Assembly: GCF_047511655.1 (NCBI RefSeq)
Contig: NC_133399.1
Coordinates: 1,057,333 to 1,121,332, forward strand
DNA length: 64,000 nucleotides
Reading direction: 5' to 3'
From: Castor canadensis
Taxonomy: Eukaryota; Chordata; Mammalia; Rodentia; Castoridae
In this document: one piece after another, positions 1 to 10,276 of the stretch
How positions within the stretch are numbered: position 1 is the stretch's first letter
Layout of the letters: the number at the start of each line of letters is the position of its first letter
The notes under the pieces: generated by a model
Databases searched by the model: none
What the model saw: the letters and a program-made list of their open reading frames with translations, nothing else
What the model was told of the DNA's origin: nothing
Position numbers and translations under genes: made by a program

Positions 1-414
1 GGAGGGGAGGGAAGTCCGGCGACTCCGAGGTCGGGGTGGGGGGGTGGTGTCCCCCCCATCCTGTCCTGGGCAGCTGCTGTGGCGGTCACAGGTCTGAAAC
101 CCGAACCCCTAAGTGGGGGAGGGGCGGCAGCTCGGGCCTGGGCCAAGCCGGGGTGACGGGGTGACGGGGTCCCCGGAATGCAGGCCCTTCCGGCCGCTCC
201 TGCCGCGTTCGGGAAAAGTTACTCACCAGCCAGTCATGCGCTGGGCGGCCGCTGGCCAAGGGGGACCCAGAGGGGGGCCCGACACCCCCACCCGGAACCC
301 CCCTTCCCGTGCACCCCACTCGGGGGGTCCCCACCGCGTGAGGTCACCTCATGCGCGCCCCAACTCCGGACACACCCGCAACTTCCACGGTCCCCAAGAC
401 GCTCGCTCCCCGAG

Positions 415-790
415 TCCGGGTGCACAACTTGGGGGGCCCCCTCCTCTCCTTCCTCCAACCTCAGGTCCCCAATTTCGGGGACCCCCGCCCTCGCCCCGCC
501 TCCAGTGGCCCCCGCTCCAGAACTTTGCAGACGTCGTCCTCCGCGCTGCTCCCGATCGCTGAACTCTGGGGACCCCCCCCGCCATCCCTCCAGTCCCCGG
601 CCTGGAACTTCGGGGACCCCCGTCTCCGCGCCGCTCCTGCACCCCAGAACTTCGGGGACCCCTTCGCGGTTCTGCAGTGCGGAGTCAGCGACTTTGGGGA
701 CCTCCCGCGCCATGCCATCTCCTCCCCGACTCGGGAACTTCGGGACTCCCGCGCCCCCCACCCCCGGCCCCGAGCTTGGAACTTGGGGTC
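415..790. repeat. Spaced degenerate motif GAACTTCGGGGACCCC, about eight copies
   Basis: Related 16-17 bp cores occur near 424, 467, 563, 606, 648, 691, 736 and 779, each of the form (A)ACTTSGGGGACCCC with changes. Spacing ranges from about 40 to 95 bp and the intervening sequence differs, so this is not a simple tandem array. The GGGGACCCC core is nearly palindromic. Confidence 0.5.
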
Positions 791-811
791 CCCGAACCGC
801 GCCCCGCTCAC

Positions 812-955
812 CGCGCTCCGACTCCGCACCCGCGCCCCGCTCGCTCGCCCGCCGCCTTTGTCTGCGCCGCCTCCGGTCCCATCGCGGCCCGGCCGCCGCC
901 GCCCCGCCTCCGGCCTCCGAGAGCCCCGCTGCGCCCCCTGCCGGCCCGGCCCGCG
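812..955 (-). other. HOMER3: Putative noncoding first exon (HOMER3 5'UTR)
   Basis: On the minus strand a GC-rich segment ends in a good donor (GCGCG|GTGAGC, exon edge at 812) with CpG-dense sequence upstream, as expected of an untranslated first exon in a CpG-island promoter. The HOMER3 assignment rests only on synteny: in human, HOMER3 is the minus-strand neighbour on this side of SUGP2. No HOMER3 coding exon is visible, so those would lie left of the window. The 5' limit is approximate. It could instead be an alternative first exon or an unrelated noncoding transcript. Confidence 0.4.
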
Positions 956-1850
956 GGGGAGGGAGGGGGAGGGAGGAGCGGGGAGGAGACTGAGGGGGAG
1001 GGGCAGGCCCGGGAAGGGGGCGGGGTGGGGGAGGGGTGAGGAGTGGAGGGGGAAGGGGAGGGGTGGGATGGGGAGGTTGGGGTAGCGGGAAAGGGAGGGG
1101 CGGAAGGGGAGGGAGAAAGGGGGAGGGAGGAAGAGGGAGGGGCGGGGAGGGGGAAGGGGAGGAGGTCGAAGGGGAGGGGTGGGGTGGGGCGGAGAAGGAG
1201 GGAGGGGAGAAAGGAAGGGGTGAAGAGCGAGTGAGGAAGGGGGAGGGGCGGGGAGAGGAGGGGGAAAGGGGAGGGGTGCGGAGGGGGAGGTTGGGGTAGC
1301 GGGGAAGGGGGAGGGACAGAAGGGAAGGGGGAGGGAAGGAGAAAGGGGAGGAGGTCGCAGGGGAGGGGTGGGGTGGGACAAGGAGGGGGGAGAGGGGTGT
1401 GAGGAAGGGGGAGGGTGGTTTGGGACAGGGAGGGGTGAGGAAGGGGGAGGAATGGGGTGGGGTGGGACAGGGAGGGGGGTGGGGAAGGGGGAGGGGCGGG
1501 GGAGGACTAACTGGGAGGGGGTGGGGAAGGGGGAGGGTGGGGTGGGACAGGGAGGGGGCGAGGGGGTGGGGGAGGGGCGGGGTGGGACAGGGAGAGGGGC
1601 CAGGGGGGTGAGGAAGGGGCAGGGTGGGGTGGGACAGGGAGGGGGTGAGGAAGGGGGAGGGGTGGAGGAGGACTAACGGGGAGGGGTAGGTCGGGGAGGG
1701 AGGGGGAGGAGCGAAGGGGTGTGGAAGGGGGGAGGCCTGGGGGGGAGGGGCTGTGGGGTGGGGCGACGGGGAGGGGTGGGGGAGAAGGATGGGGGCGAGG
1801 ATGGGGAGGGGGACAGACCTGAGCGACTGGCGCAGGAGGGAGGGGGGAGG
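955..1850. repeat. Purine-strand (G/A-rich) minisatellite
   Basis: About 900 bp with almost only G and A (some T) on the plus strand, built from irregular repeats such as GGGACAGGGAGGGGGTGAGG and GGAAGGGGGAGGGG. Runs of four or more G occur every few bases, so G-quadruplex and triplex potential is high. The lack of stop-forming bases opens long artefactual frames here. Confidence 0.8.
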
Positions 1851-2580
1851 CAAGGCTGGGGTGCAGGGGTGGAGAAGGGGGTCTAGGCTGGGGTAGGGGT
1901 GCGGATAGACCGACACAGACGGACATCCCTGTCGGGAGGAGAGAGACAAGGGGAGACAGGAAGCAGATGGACAGACGAGTTCTGGGGACAGGGATATGTG
2001 CGGTGGCCTTCCAAGGTCCAGCCCTGACCCTGATGGGGAAGGGGAGGGGCGCGCTGCTGGCTCCTGGGGTCTGCATACAGTGGGCGCCCAATGGGTGAGG
2101 AAGACAGCTGGAAGCCATGCGGGGGGGGGGGGTCGGGCATCAGCCTCCAGCCCAGCCCCTGTCCACCTCTGTGTCCCCTAAAAACCAGAGATGGCCTGGG
2201 GTGAGCCCAGTGGCCAGTGCCACACCGCAAAGATTGTTTTAAGTAGTCCCAGCTGCACTGACTCTGAAGCCAGGGGTTCAAGGCCAGTCTGGGCCAAAAG
2301 GTGCCGTCCCATCCCCGGCCCCCTACAAACTCTGGTAGCGCCTGGATTATCATTTAGGTCCTTGTGCTGAGGGTCCCAGAATCAAAGGGCCACCGCGGGG
2401 TGTGGCTGCCTGCCCTGGTCCCACACCCTGGGTGAGGCCACCAGGAGCCCCGCGCGGGTCCCTCTGTGAGCCTGGTGGCTGCCCCTTCTCTGGAGACCTC
2501 TCAGTGCCTTTGGGGTGACCGGCCCTGTGGCCGCTAAGGTGTGAATTCAGTCTGGAGACTGAATCTTGGGACAACGCGTG
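1851..2580. other. Intergenic stretch, no gene seen
   Basis: Unique-looking moderately GC-rich sequence with a poly-G run at about 2120-2131. A degenerate B1-like remnant (TCAAGGCCAGTCTGGGC) lies near 2280. No exon-like splice-bounded frame was found. Confidence 0.5.
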
Positions 2581-2587
2581 GCTTTTC

Positions 2588-2742
2588 TATGGCTTGAGCC
2601 ACGCGCCCAGTCCTTTCCGCTCTGCTTATTTTGCAGATGGGGTCTCCTGAACTGTTTGCCCAGGGCTGGCCTCACACTGCGATCCTCCCCATCTCAGCCT
2701 CCCAAGGAGCTGGGATTACAGGCGTGAGCCACTGGCACCCCA
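2588..2742 (-). repeat. Composite ID/B1-like SINE
   Basis: On the minus strand it reads GGCTCACGCCTGTAATCCCAG, then GGAGGC, GAGGATCG, GCCAGCCC and a tail with GTGGCTCAAGCC-like ID sequence. It shows the usual B1-then-ID order of this genome. Confidence 0.75.
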
Positions 2743-3091
2743 TTCCTTTCTGGGGGTCACACCTGTGGTCATGACCAGGTGTGATCACTTCCCCTCTTGC
2801 CCCCCGCCCCCCGCTGGCCTATCCAAAGCTCTGAGCCTCATCCCAGCATAGGAATCCGTGCCTCGATTTCCCCAACAGCTTCCAATTCCGTGAGGCACGC
2901 GCAGAAGTCCCGGAGTTGGCTGGAAGCCACAGTGGCTGAGCACTGGGAACAAAGCGAACACCGGCTGTTCCGTTCACAAAGTGACTTTTCCTTATTACCA
3001 ACGAAAAACGTCCTTAAAACAAATTTTCCTTTGTAAAAAAGGATCAGGGCTTCTGGAGGCCACTCATGGTGGGCCGTGTGGCTATTCTGGG

Positions 3092-3309
3092 GGAGGGGGA
3101 GGGGAGGGAGGGGAAGGGGAGGGGAGGGGAGGAGGAGGGGGATGGGGAGGGGGAGGGGAGGGGAGGGGAGGAGGAGGGAGATGGGGAGGGGGAGGGGAGG
3201 GGAGGGGAGAGGGAGGAGAGGGGAGGGGAGGAGGAGGGGGATGGGGAGGGGGAGGGGAGGGGAGGGGAATGGGGAGGGGGAGGGGAGGGGGAGGGGAGGG
3301 GAGGGGAGG
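3092..3309. repeat. (GGGGA)n/(GGAGGA)n purine array
   Basis: A second homopurine block of about 215 bp, with GGGGAGGGGA units and interspersed GGAGGAGGGGGATGGGGAGG blocks repeated about four times. There is no coding meaning; the open frames through it are composition artefacts. Confidence 0.85.
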
Positions 3310-3880
3310 CGTCCCTCGGTCCCCCTGGCCTGGCTGACCTGGAGCACCCCAGACCTGAAGCTGCCTCAGCCGAGTACAAGCTCACTGGCTTCCTCTTTGC
3401 ACCCTCGGTTTCTCCCACTGCAAAATGGGCTGGAGGTGGGGACAGAGTGGGGACCCCCCCCCCCGTCCCCTTGGGTGTTGGGGCCACACCTGTCCCTTGA
3501 GGGCCGAGGAAGGGTTGGCCCACAGCGGCTCTGACTGGCCACTGCCTGGTTCAGTCCAACCTGATTGTCGAGTGACCCTAAATGTCTCAGTCCTCCGAGG
3601 TGACGGTCCCTCTGGAGCAGGTGTCCTCTTCACACTTTTGACCTATGGTATGACCTGCTTACTGTCCCCTAGAACAAGCCTGACCTGACCTCCAACCTGG
3701 CCCCGGCCTCAGACCCCTTCCTGAGGAAGTCACGTCTGCCTCTCTGTGCCTCAGTTTCCCTATCCATACATTCAGCGTGGACATGGTGCCCACTTCTGGA
3801 TCCACTGGGTCTTTGGGAAACATGACTGCGTGACCCTAGGTGCTTAATAAATGCTGGCTGTTATAAATGTGTGTGGGGGG

Positions 3881-4104
3881 GGCCAGGCATGGTGGCTCAC
3901 ACCTGTAATCCCAGCTACTCGGGAGGCAGAGATAAAGAGGATCAGAGTTCAAAGCCAGTCCTGGGCAAGTACTTCGCAAGACCCTATTTTGAAAAAACAC
4001 TTCACAAAAAAAAAGGGCTGGTGGAGTGGCTCAAGTGGTAGAGCGCCTGCCTCGCAAGTGCAAAGCCATGAGTTCAAACCCCAGATTTGCCAGAAAGAAA
4101 GAAA
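3881..4104 (+). repeat. Composite B1-like + ID-like SINE, near complete
   Basis: One of the clearest copies in the window. A 7SL-type head (GGCCAGGCATGGTGGCTCAC) leads to a GAAAAAACACTTCACAAAAA linker. The tRNA-like tail follows, with GGGCTGGTGGAGTGGCTCA, an A box, GAGTTCAAACCCCAG as B box and an A-rich end. This fused order recurs throughout the window and is the main clue to the rodent lineage. Confidence 0.9.
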
Positions 4105-4643
4105 AGAGTCAAAACCAGTAAGTTTGTAGGTGACATGTGACTTTGGTACCTTGTAGCACGGCTTTCTCAAAATCATGAACTTCCAGACTCTCAGCTGTCC
4201 CCACAGCCATGTCCCTCTTCCCTTCTCCACTCCCATGCACCAGCCTCCGCCCCTTTTCCTCCTGGCCAACTCCTACTCCTCCTTCAAAACCCCACCTCCG
4301 GTGCCCTTCCTCCTCTTTCTCAACACCCTCCCCAGTCCCCTGCCCTTCTCCTGTCCCATCCCTAACCCATGGGCCATGTTTGTGTCCCGCTGTGTCTCCC
4401 CCAGCCTGAGGGCACAGGGTGGACACAGGAAGGTCATGGGGAAGGGGAGTTCATTGATGACTTTTGGATCCTATCCTAAATGCAAAACTGCCCCCAGGAG
4501 GCCACAGCGCCAGGCCCCCCCCCCCGTCGATCCCAGGGGAGAAGGGTCTCGAGGCGGGCGGAAGGGGGACGGGCACTGCAGACCCCGGCTCTGGGAGGTG
4601 CCATCGGTCGCTCTGACTGTCCCCAGTCTGGTTCCCGCAGACC

Positions 4644-4675
4644 TAATTAGCCTGGTTTGTCGCGCGGGCTAATTA
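4644..4675. promoter_or_regulatory. Paired inverted TAATTAG/CTAATTA homeodomain-type sites
   Basis: TAATTAG at 4644-4650 and its reverse complement CTAATTA at 4669-4675 flank a short GC-rich spacer with CGCGCG. AT-rich homeobox-type sites inside an otherwise GC-rich block are typical of tissue-specific enhancers. This is motif evidence only; conservation was not tested. Confidence 0.35.
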
Positions 4676-5489
4676 CCTCGCGGTGCCAGGTGGCTGGGCG
4701 GGCCTGGCCCACTTTCGGGAGGTAGGTCACCCGGATTATTTTTGGCCGCACCGACCTTGAGGTTCACCGTGGGAAGGGCAGAGAAGTAGGGCGAGAAATC
4801 ACGGCCACCACCGTCAGGAGGCCCACTGGGGACCTGGGGGTGGCCGGGTGGCCGGGGAGCTTGGGGTGCGAGCCTGAGGGCCCGACCTGAGTATGGGACC
4901 TTTTGACTGAGGGAGGAAACGGGGTGCACGGCAGGTGCAAAGGTCCTGGGGTGGGGACCAGGGACCAGGGAAGCCGGGATGACCCCAGTGGAAAAAGTGG
5001 GGGACCTGGGGTGGTGGGTTTTGTCCTGAAGGTGCTGGGGAGCCATAGAGAGTTTGGAACCGGGGAGAGAGGGAGTGACACTGCTCTCCCCGCCAGCAGG
5101 AAGGCGACCAGGTGGACTGTCTTTGTCCGAGCCTCAGTTTCCCAATTCTGAGCAGAGTCCTTGCAAGGTGGCACCCGGAAACTGCAGGATTGGGGGGCTC
5201 CGAGGCTCCCGGCCCCCGCCCCCCCGTCGCCTGCCCCCCTCCCACGCTCCTTCTGGGACCCCGGAGGGAACAGCTGTGGGAACAGAGAGCCGGAGGCCGC
5301 GGGAAGGGGCTGGGGGTCCATGTTCCCGCTCGCTCGGCGACGGCCCACGCAGCCGGGTGACTCAGACACGGCAGCCTCCTCCCTCCGTCTGTCCTGGTCC
5401 CCGAGCTGTCGTCCACGGTTCCAATTGGCCACCAGCAGCCTGGTTGTACCCGTGGGGACGTCCCCAGTCCCCATGCCAGCCCCCTGCAC

Positions 5490-5515
5490 AGTCTCTCTCT
5501 CTCTCTCTCTCTCTC
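5490..5515. repeat. (TC)n microsatellite
   Basis: Perfect TC dinucleotide run of about 13 units. Confidence 0.9.
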
Positions 5516-5680
5516 ACATTGCTCATTCCCTGCTCCAAAGCCTTCCACCGCCTTCCTAGGGCTTCACAGGGACAATCAGCCTCCGCCACGCTGTCCTCCA
5601 AGGTAGTGTAATGCCAGCTCCATCAGAGCCCCCTCCTCCAGGAAGCCTTCCAGGCTCACCCCAATACCAGACTCCATGGT

Positions 5681-5814
5681 TTTTTTTTTTGGCCTGATCT
5701 TTTGTTCCTTTTGGGGTCTTAACTATGTAGCCCAGTCTGGCCTGGAACTCACCATCTTCTTCCCTCTGCCTCCCTGAGTGCTGGGATTACAGGAGTGACC
5801 ATCGTGCCAGGCTT
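5681..5814 (-). repeat. B1-like SINE
   Basis: Begins with a poly-T run on the plus strand (the A tail of a minus-strand insertion). It reads back through GCCAGACTGGGCTACATAG to a CTGTAATCCCAGCACTC head. Confidence 0.8.
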
Positions 5815-6000
5815 GGACAGCTTCTGCTCACATTTCTCAAGAGGAAGGATATTGATTGGGGTGACGGGTGAAAGCTCGGGCTGCTCTGTGGCATTGAGGA
5901 AGCCATGTAGCCGGAGCACAGTGAATTAGGGAGTGTGTGGGGCCATGGGGGCCGAGGGCGCACTGGAGGACAGGCCGGGAACTGCTGATCCACACTCATT

Positions 6001-6189
6001 TTTATTAATTTTTTTTTTTTCGGTATTGAGGTTTGAACTCAGAGTCTTCACCTTGAGCCCTTTTGTCACGGGCTTTTTTCCAGAAGGGTCTTGTGAACTC
6101 TTTGCCCAGGCTGGCCTCAAACTGTGATCCTCCTGATCTCTGCCTCCTGAGTAGCTGGGATTACAGGCGTGAGCCACTGGCGCCCAGCT
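6001..6189 (-). repeat. Composite ID/B1-like SINE
   Basis: Poly-T at 6009-6020, then the inverted ID tail (GGTTTGAACTCAGAGTC) and inverted B1 head ending at GTGAGCCACTGGCGCCCAGC. Confidence 0.85.
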
Positions 6190-7040
6190 ACCTTTTCTTT
6201 CTCAGCGATGACCACAGGCTGGGCAAAAGGACATCCCCCTCCATCTGCCATCCTGCCTGGCCTTCCTCTCTCACACGAGCTCCAGGGCGCTGGCCCTCGG
6301 ACGTCCCAGACCTCACGGATGAAGGAAAACATCTGCTTCCTGCAGCCTGGGGATTCCCCAAGCCCACCCTGCTGCCCCAGGAGGACAGAGAGGAGCCTGC
6401 CGTCCTGCGCTGGGGGAGGGGACGCTGGGGGAGAAAGACAGTCACAAATCAGTCACCAGCTGCATACGCCATCCATAGGCTGTGGCCAGGGGCCTGGGTT
6501 CAAATCTGAATCCACCTTGTTCTGCTGCCAGTGTACACAGAGAGCAGGCCACAGCCCGGGGAAGGGACATTGCAGCCCACATCTGTCCCCACCCGCACCC
6601 CGTCTCATCATGGCGTGGACTTACAGCGACCCCCGCAAAGGTTCCCGTGGTGGAGGGGCGGCCCCCAGTGGTGCATGGGGTGACCCAGCGACGAGTTCAC
6701 CTTGAGCTCGCTGTTAGCAGGGGCCCTGGCTGGAGGAGGTGGGGTACCAGCTGTCTATGAAGGGCGACTTGCCCCAGTCCCCTCCTGTCCTCCCCACTCT
6801 GCTTCCTGGTCACCATGAGGTAAGTACTTCCTCCACCGACACTCCAGCTGCCACGACACCGACACCCTGCCTCACCTCAGCCCCACAGCAGTGCAGCAGC
6901 CAACCTGGAAACCGTGAGCCCGGACCTTCCCTCCTCTAAAGTCTCACCTTCCGGTGCACGCTCTCTGGGGACAAGTCACGGTCCAGCTGGGACGGATGTG
7001 GTGGCCATGCCTGTGACTCCATCACACAGAGGGCAGAGAC

Positions 7041-7912
7041 ATCCATCCATCCACCCACCCATCCATCCATCCACCCACCCATCCACCCATCCACCCACCC
7101 ATCCATCCATCCACCCACCCATCCACCCATCCACCCATCCATCCACCCATCCATCCATCCACCCACCCATCCATCCACCCATCCACCCATCCACCCATCC
7201 ATCCACCCACCCATCCACCCATCCACCCACCCATCCACCCATCCACCCATCCATCCACCCATCCACCCATCCACCCACCCATCCATCCACCCATCCACCC
7301 ATCCACCCATCCATCCACCCACCCATCCACCCATCCACCCACCCATCCACCCACCCATCCATCCACCCACCCATCCACCCACCCATCCACCCACCCATCC
7401 ATCCACCCACCCATCCACCCACCCACCCACCCATCCACCCATCTATCCATCCATCCACCCACCCACCCACCCATCCACCCATCCACCCATCCACCCATCC
7501 ATCCACCCATCCATCCATCCATCCACCCATCCATCCATCCATCCATCCACCCATCCACCCATCCATCCATCCATCCACCCATCCACCCATCCATCCACCC
7601 ATCCATCCACCCATCCATCCACCCATCCATCCATCCATCCACCCATCCATCCATCCATCCATCCACCCATCCACCCATCCATCCACCCATCCATCCATCC
7701 ATCCATCCACCCATCCACCCATCCATCCATCCATCCACCCATCCACCCATCCATCCACCCATCCATCCACCCATCCATCCACCCATCCATCCATCCATCC
7801 ACCCATCCATCCATCCATCCATCCACCCATCCACCCATCCATCCATCCATCCATCCATCCACCCATCCACCCATCCATCCACCCACCCATCCACCCATCC
7901 ACCCATCTGTCC
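7041..7912. repeat. (CATC/CACC)n tetranucleotide array with 160-bp higher-order unit
   Basis: About 870 bp of alternating CATC and CACC tetramers with almost no other bases (one ATCTATCC near 7440). The 160-bp pattern at 7501-7660 repeats at 7661-7820 with one difference that I could see and decays after about 7840. Because four bases repeat against a three-base frame, several frames stay open for hundreds of codons; these are not genes. Confidence 0.95.
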
Positions 7913-7984
7913 ACCGGACCCAGGAGTCACTGTTACTCACTCAGTCGTCTGTCTCCTGGCTGTCTTTTCCCCAGCCTGAATGGA

Positions 7985-8214
7985 GTGACACCCTTTGCAA
8001 TGGTGGCGCTCTGTCCTTTGAGCCACACCTCCGTCCATTCTGCTCTGGCCGTTTTGGAGATTGAGTCTCATGAACCATTTGGCAGCGCCAGCCTCAAACC
8101 TTGATCCTCCAAGTAACTGCGAGCCACCGTGCCTGGCTCCCTGTTTGAGGCAGGGTGTCACTGTGTAGCCCAGGCTGGCCTGGAACCCGTGATCCTCCTG
8201 CCTCAGCCTCCTAA
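7985..8214 (-). repeat. Two adjacent SINE fragments
   Basis: An inverted composite copy (GAGCCACACCTCCGTCCATT, then GCCTCAAACCTTGATCCTCC) runs directly into a second inverted B1 with GTGTAGCCCAGGCTGGCCTG. Confidence 0.7.
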
Positions 8215-10004
8215 TTCCATTCAGTTCCACCCGAGGCCCCGGTGGGAATTACTTGGACATCGCAGAGCTCGTCACACAAGGACGGAACCACTCCAGTGCC
8301 TGCTGGACAGGAGTGGGACTGGGAGTCCCCAGTCACAATGGTCCCCTGAGATTCGGGGGAAGCCCAGTCTCCCGCCCTCCCGCAGTGAGACAGGACAGAG
8401 GACAAGGACTCTTGTGTCCCCAGCCTCCCGGGATGTTCTTCCTGGACTCCCCTGATTGGGACAGGATGTCCCCCCACCTTGGTCATGCAGAGGTCAGAAG
8501 CGGATGGAGACCCTGGGGAGATGGAAGTGGGGGCTGGGAGGCTGCAGGCTGACCTTGACCTGCACAGGGAGCCCAGAGGCCTTCAGCTTCAAGGCAGCGG
8601 CCTCCTTTCCAGCCTCCACCCCCGGCCTCCTGGCCTCCAGCTGACCCTGCCCACAGATCAAAGAGCTCCGCAGGCTGGAGGCTGACCGGGGTCAGAGGCC
8701 AGGGCCTGCTTGTCTAACAGCGAAGACAGTCAGAGAAATGAATGCCAGGAGCGGTGGGGCGGCGGCGGGAATTTGGGGTTCACTGCCAGTGGGTTGGGAA
8801 GATTTGGGAAGCCCCTGGTGGGAGGCTGGCACAGAAGCAAGCGTTCTGTAGGGTGGGGGAATTGGACAGACTTGGGGTCCAGCCATGGGGTGAGCTGAGG
8901 AATAAGGAAAGGCTGGCCCCAGGTGACACATCAAGGGACCCTGGGACAGCCGTGCCGATTCCCTCCCACTGGTGGCCAGGGGCTTGCAGCAGCACACAGC
9001 GATGGTGCTATGCCCTGGGCGTCCTTGAAAGCCAGCCTGGCCCCGGCAGACCCCAGGGGACCCAGCACACCCCGCCCTGGCTGTGTGACAGGGCATGGAT
9101 GCCACTTGAGGTTTCACCAAGAGCCCCTCTCACTTGCCAGGTCCCTCCCTCCTTGTCCCTTGTCCCCATCCTTGGAGCTTCCTGGGGTCACCTCCTGTCT
9201 CTGTGCATTTTCCTGGAGGCTTTAAACTAAGGCCCAAAGCCACCGCTGACCACGAACAGGGACCAAAATTGAGAGCCAGTGACCTGGATTTGGGCTGGGG
9301 GTGGAGCCAGGGCTGCTGGGCGGGGCCTGGCTCGAGGGCGGGGATTGGGGCGTGGCCAGGGCCGCTAGGCGTGAGTGGAGTGGGGGCGTGGCCAGGATTT
9401 CTGGGCGGGGCCGAGGGCGGGGCGCACCTGTGCTGTGCAGAGACCACTTTGCGCACGCGCAGTGGAGGTCAGGCTGGGGCAAGGTGATAAGGTGTAAATG
9501 AGGCCACAGGGGGCTGTGATATCCAGGCACTGAAGGAGGCCAGGGTGCCACCAGCTTCAGCTTCTTGTCTGGGAAATGGAACCGAGACACCCACCTGTCT
9601 GAGTCCCTCTCCTGCTGGACTCAGCCTCAATCCCCACACGTGGCAAATGCACACCCCAGGGCCCAGCCAGAGGGGCCTTTTGTGCATCGGAGCTGCTCCT
9701 TTCCTGCAGCCAGCAGCCTGGGGATAAAGCCGGACACCTCGTCCTTCCACCCTCAGCTCTCTCCAGCATCCGCCCGGTCCACTCTGCTCTGGACACAGGC
9801 TTCCCCTGCATTCCCACCCCAGGGCCTTTGCACCTGCTGCCTGAGCTGCCTACATCCCCCTCTCCCCTCCCCCCCCAGCTATTTTGCCCGATGCTGTTCA
9901 TTTAGACCTCAGTTCCAATGCCACCACCCCAGGCAAAGTGACCTCCCCTCCTGGAAGTTTCAGATGCACAAGAGGAAAGGCTTGCTGGAGAGCGAGCCAA
10001 AAAA
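8215..10004. other. Intergenic unique sequence
   Basis: No gene was recognised. It holds the GC-box/NRF1 cluster at 9295-9465, listed separately. Otherwise it is unremarkable GC-rich sequence without splice-bounded exons. Confidence 0.45.
9295..9465. promoter_or_regulatory. GC-box repeat cluster with a perfect NRF1-type site
   Basis: Several GGGCGGGG and GGGGCGTGGCCAGG boxes occur in loosely repeated units of roughly 45 bp between 9310 and 9425. The palindromic NRF1-type site TGCGCACGCGCA follows at 9450-9461. This looks like a TATA-less promoter, yet no annotated gene is known to me at this point of the HOMER3-SUGP2 interval. It may be an unannotated noncoding promoter or a diverged minisatellite. 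Confidence 0.4.
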
Positions 10005-10276
10005 TAAGCATGGAGCCAGGTGCCCTTGGCTCACACCTGGCATCCTAGCTACACAGAAGGCTGAGATCAAGGTTTGAGGCCAGCCTGGGCAAAAAGCAAG
10101 ACCCTATGTCCAAGGTAACCAGAGCGGAAAAGGGCTGCAGGTGGAGGGTTTTCCTTTTTGTTTTGTTTTGTTTTTAAAACGAGATCTCAGTATGTGCCTC
10201 AGGCTGGCTTTGAACTTGAGCTCTGCTTCCACCTCCTGCATGCTGGGACTGCAGGTATGCGCCACGGCGCCCGGCC
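10005..10276. repeat. Two B1-like SINEs in opposite orientation
   Basis: A degenerate plus-strand copy at about 10010-10110 (GGTTTGAGGCCAGCCTGGGC) is followed by a minus-strand copy at 10150-10276 headed by a T-rich run. Confidence 0.75.

Larger units (their letters stand above)
1..960. promoter_or_regulatory. CpG island at the left edge
   Basis: CpG dinucleotides are frequent and GC content is very high, with no TATA box. The densest CpG part is about 790-960, followed abruptly by a CpG-poor purine array. The half between 415 and 790 carries spaced copies of a GAACTTCGGGGACCCC-like motif, described separately. It probably serves the minus-strand first exon at 812-955. Confidence 0.5.
4105..5680. 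other. Intergenic unique sequence with regulatory-looking core
   Basis: No splice-bounded exon was recognised. The part at 4500-5400 is moderately CpG-rich and includes paired homeodomain-type sites (4644-4675) and an AP-1-like TGACTCA near 5357. A short (TC)n tract lies at about 5490-5515. Confidence 0.5.

Noticed and set aside
234-1949. A 571-codon minus-strand open frame rich in Pro, Ser and Leu
   Set aside because: It is the complement of the G/A array, where TAA/TAG/TGA are nearly impossible. Low-complexity composition, no domain and no splice context.
3881-4104. tRNA gene in the SGGCTCAAGTGGTAGAGC-type segments
   Set aside because: These are tRNA-derived SINE tails without a complete cloverleaf, repeated across the window.
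7041-7912. CRISPR-like array
   Set aside because: Pure tetramer satellite without spacers, in a mammalian genome.
6914-8104. Open frames of 165 to 396 codons of HPSI/HPST or GGWMDGW repeats on both strands
   Set aside because: They arise from the CATC/CACC tetramer array reading open in several frames at once.
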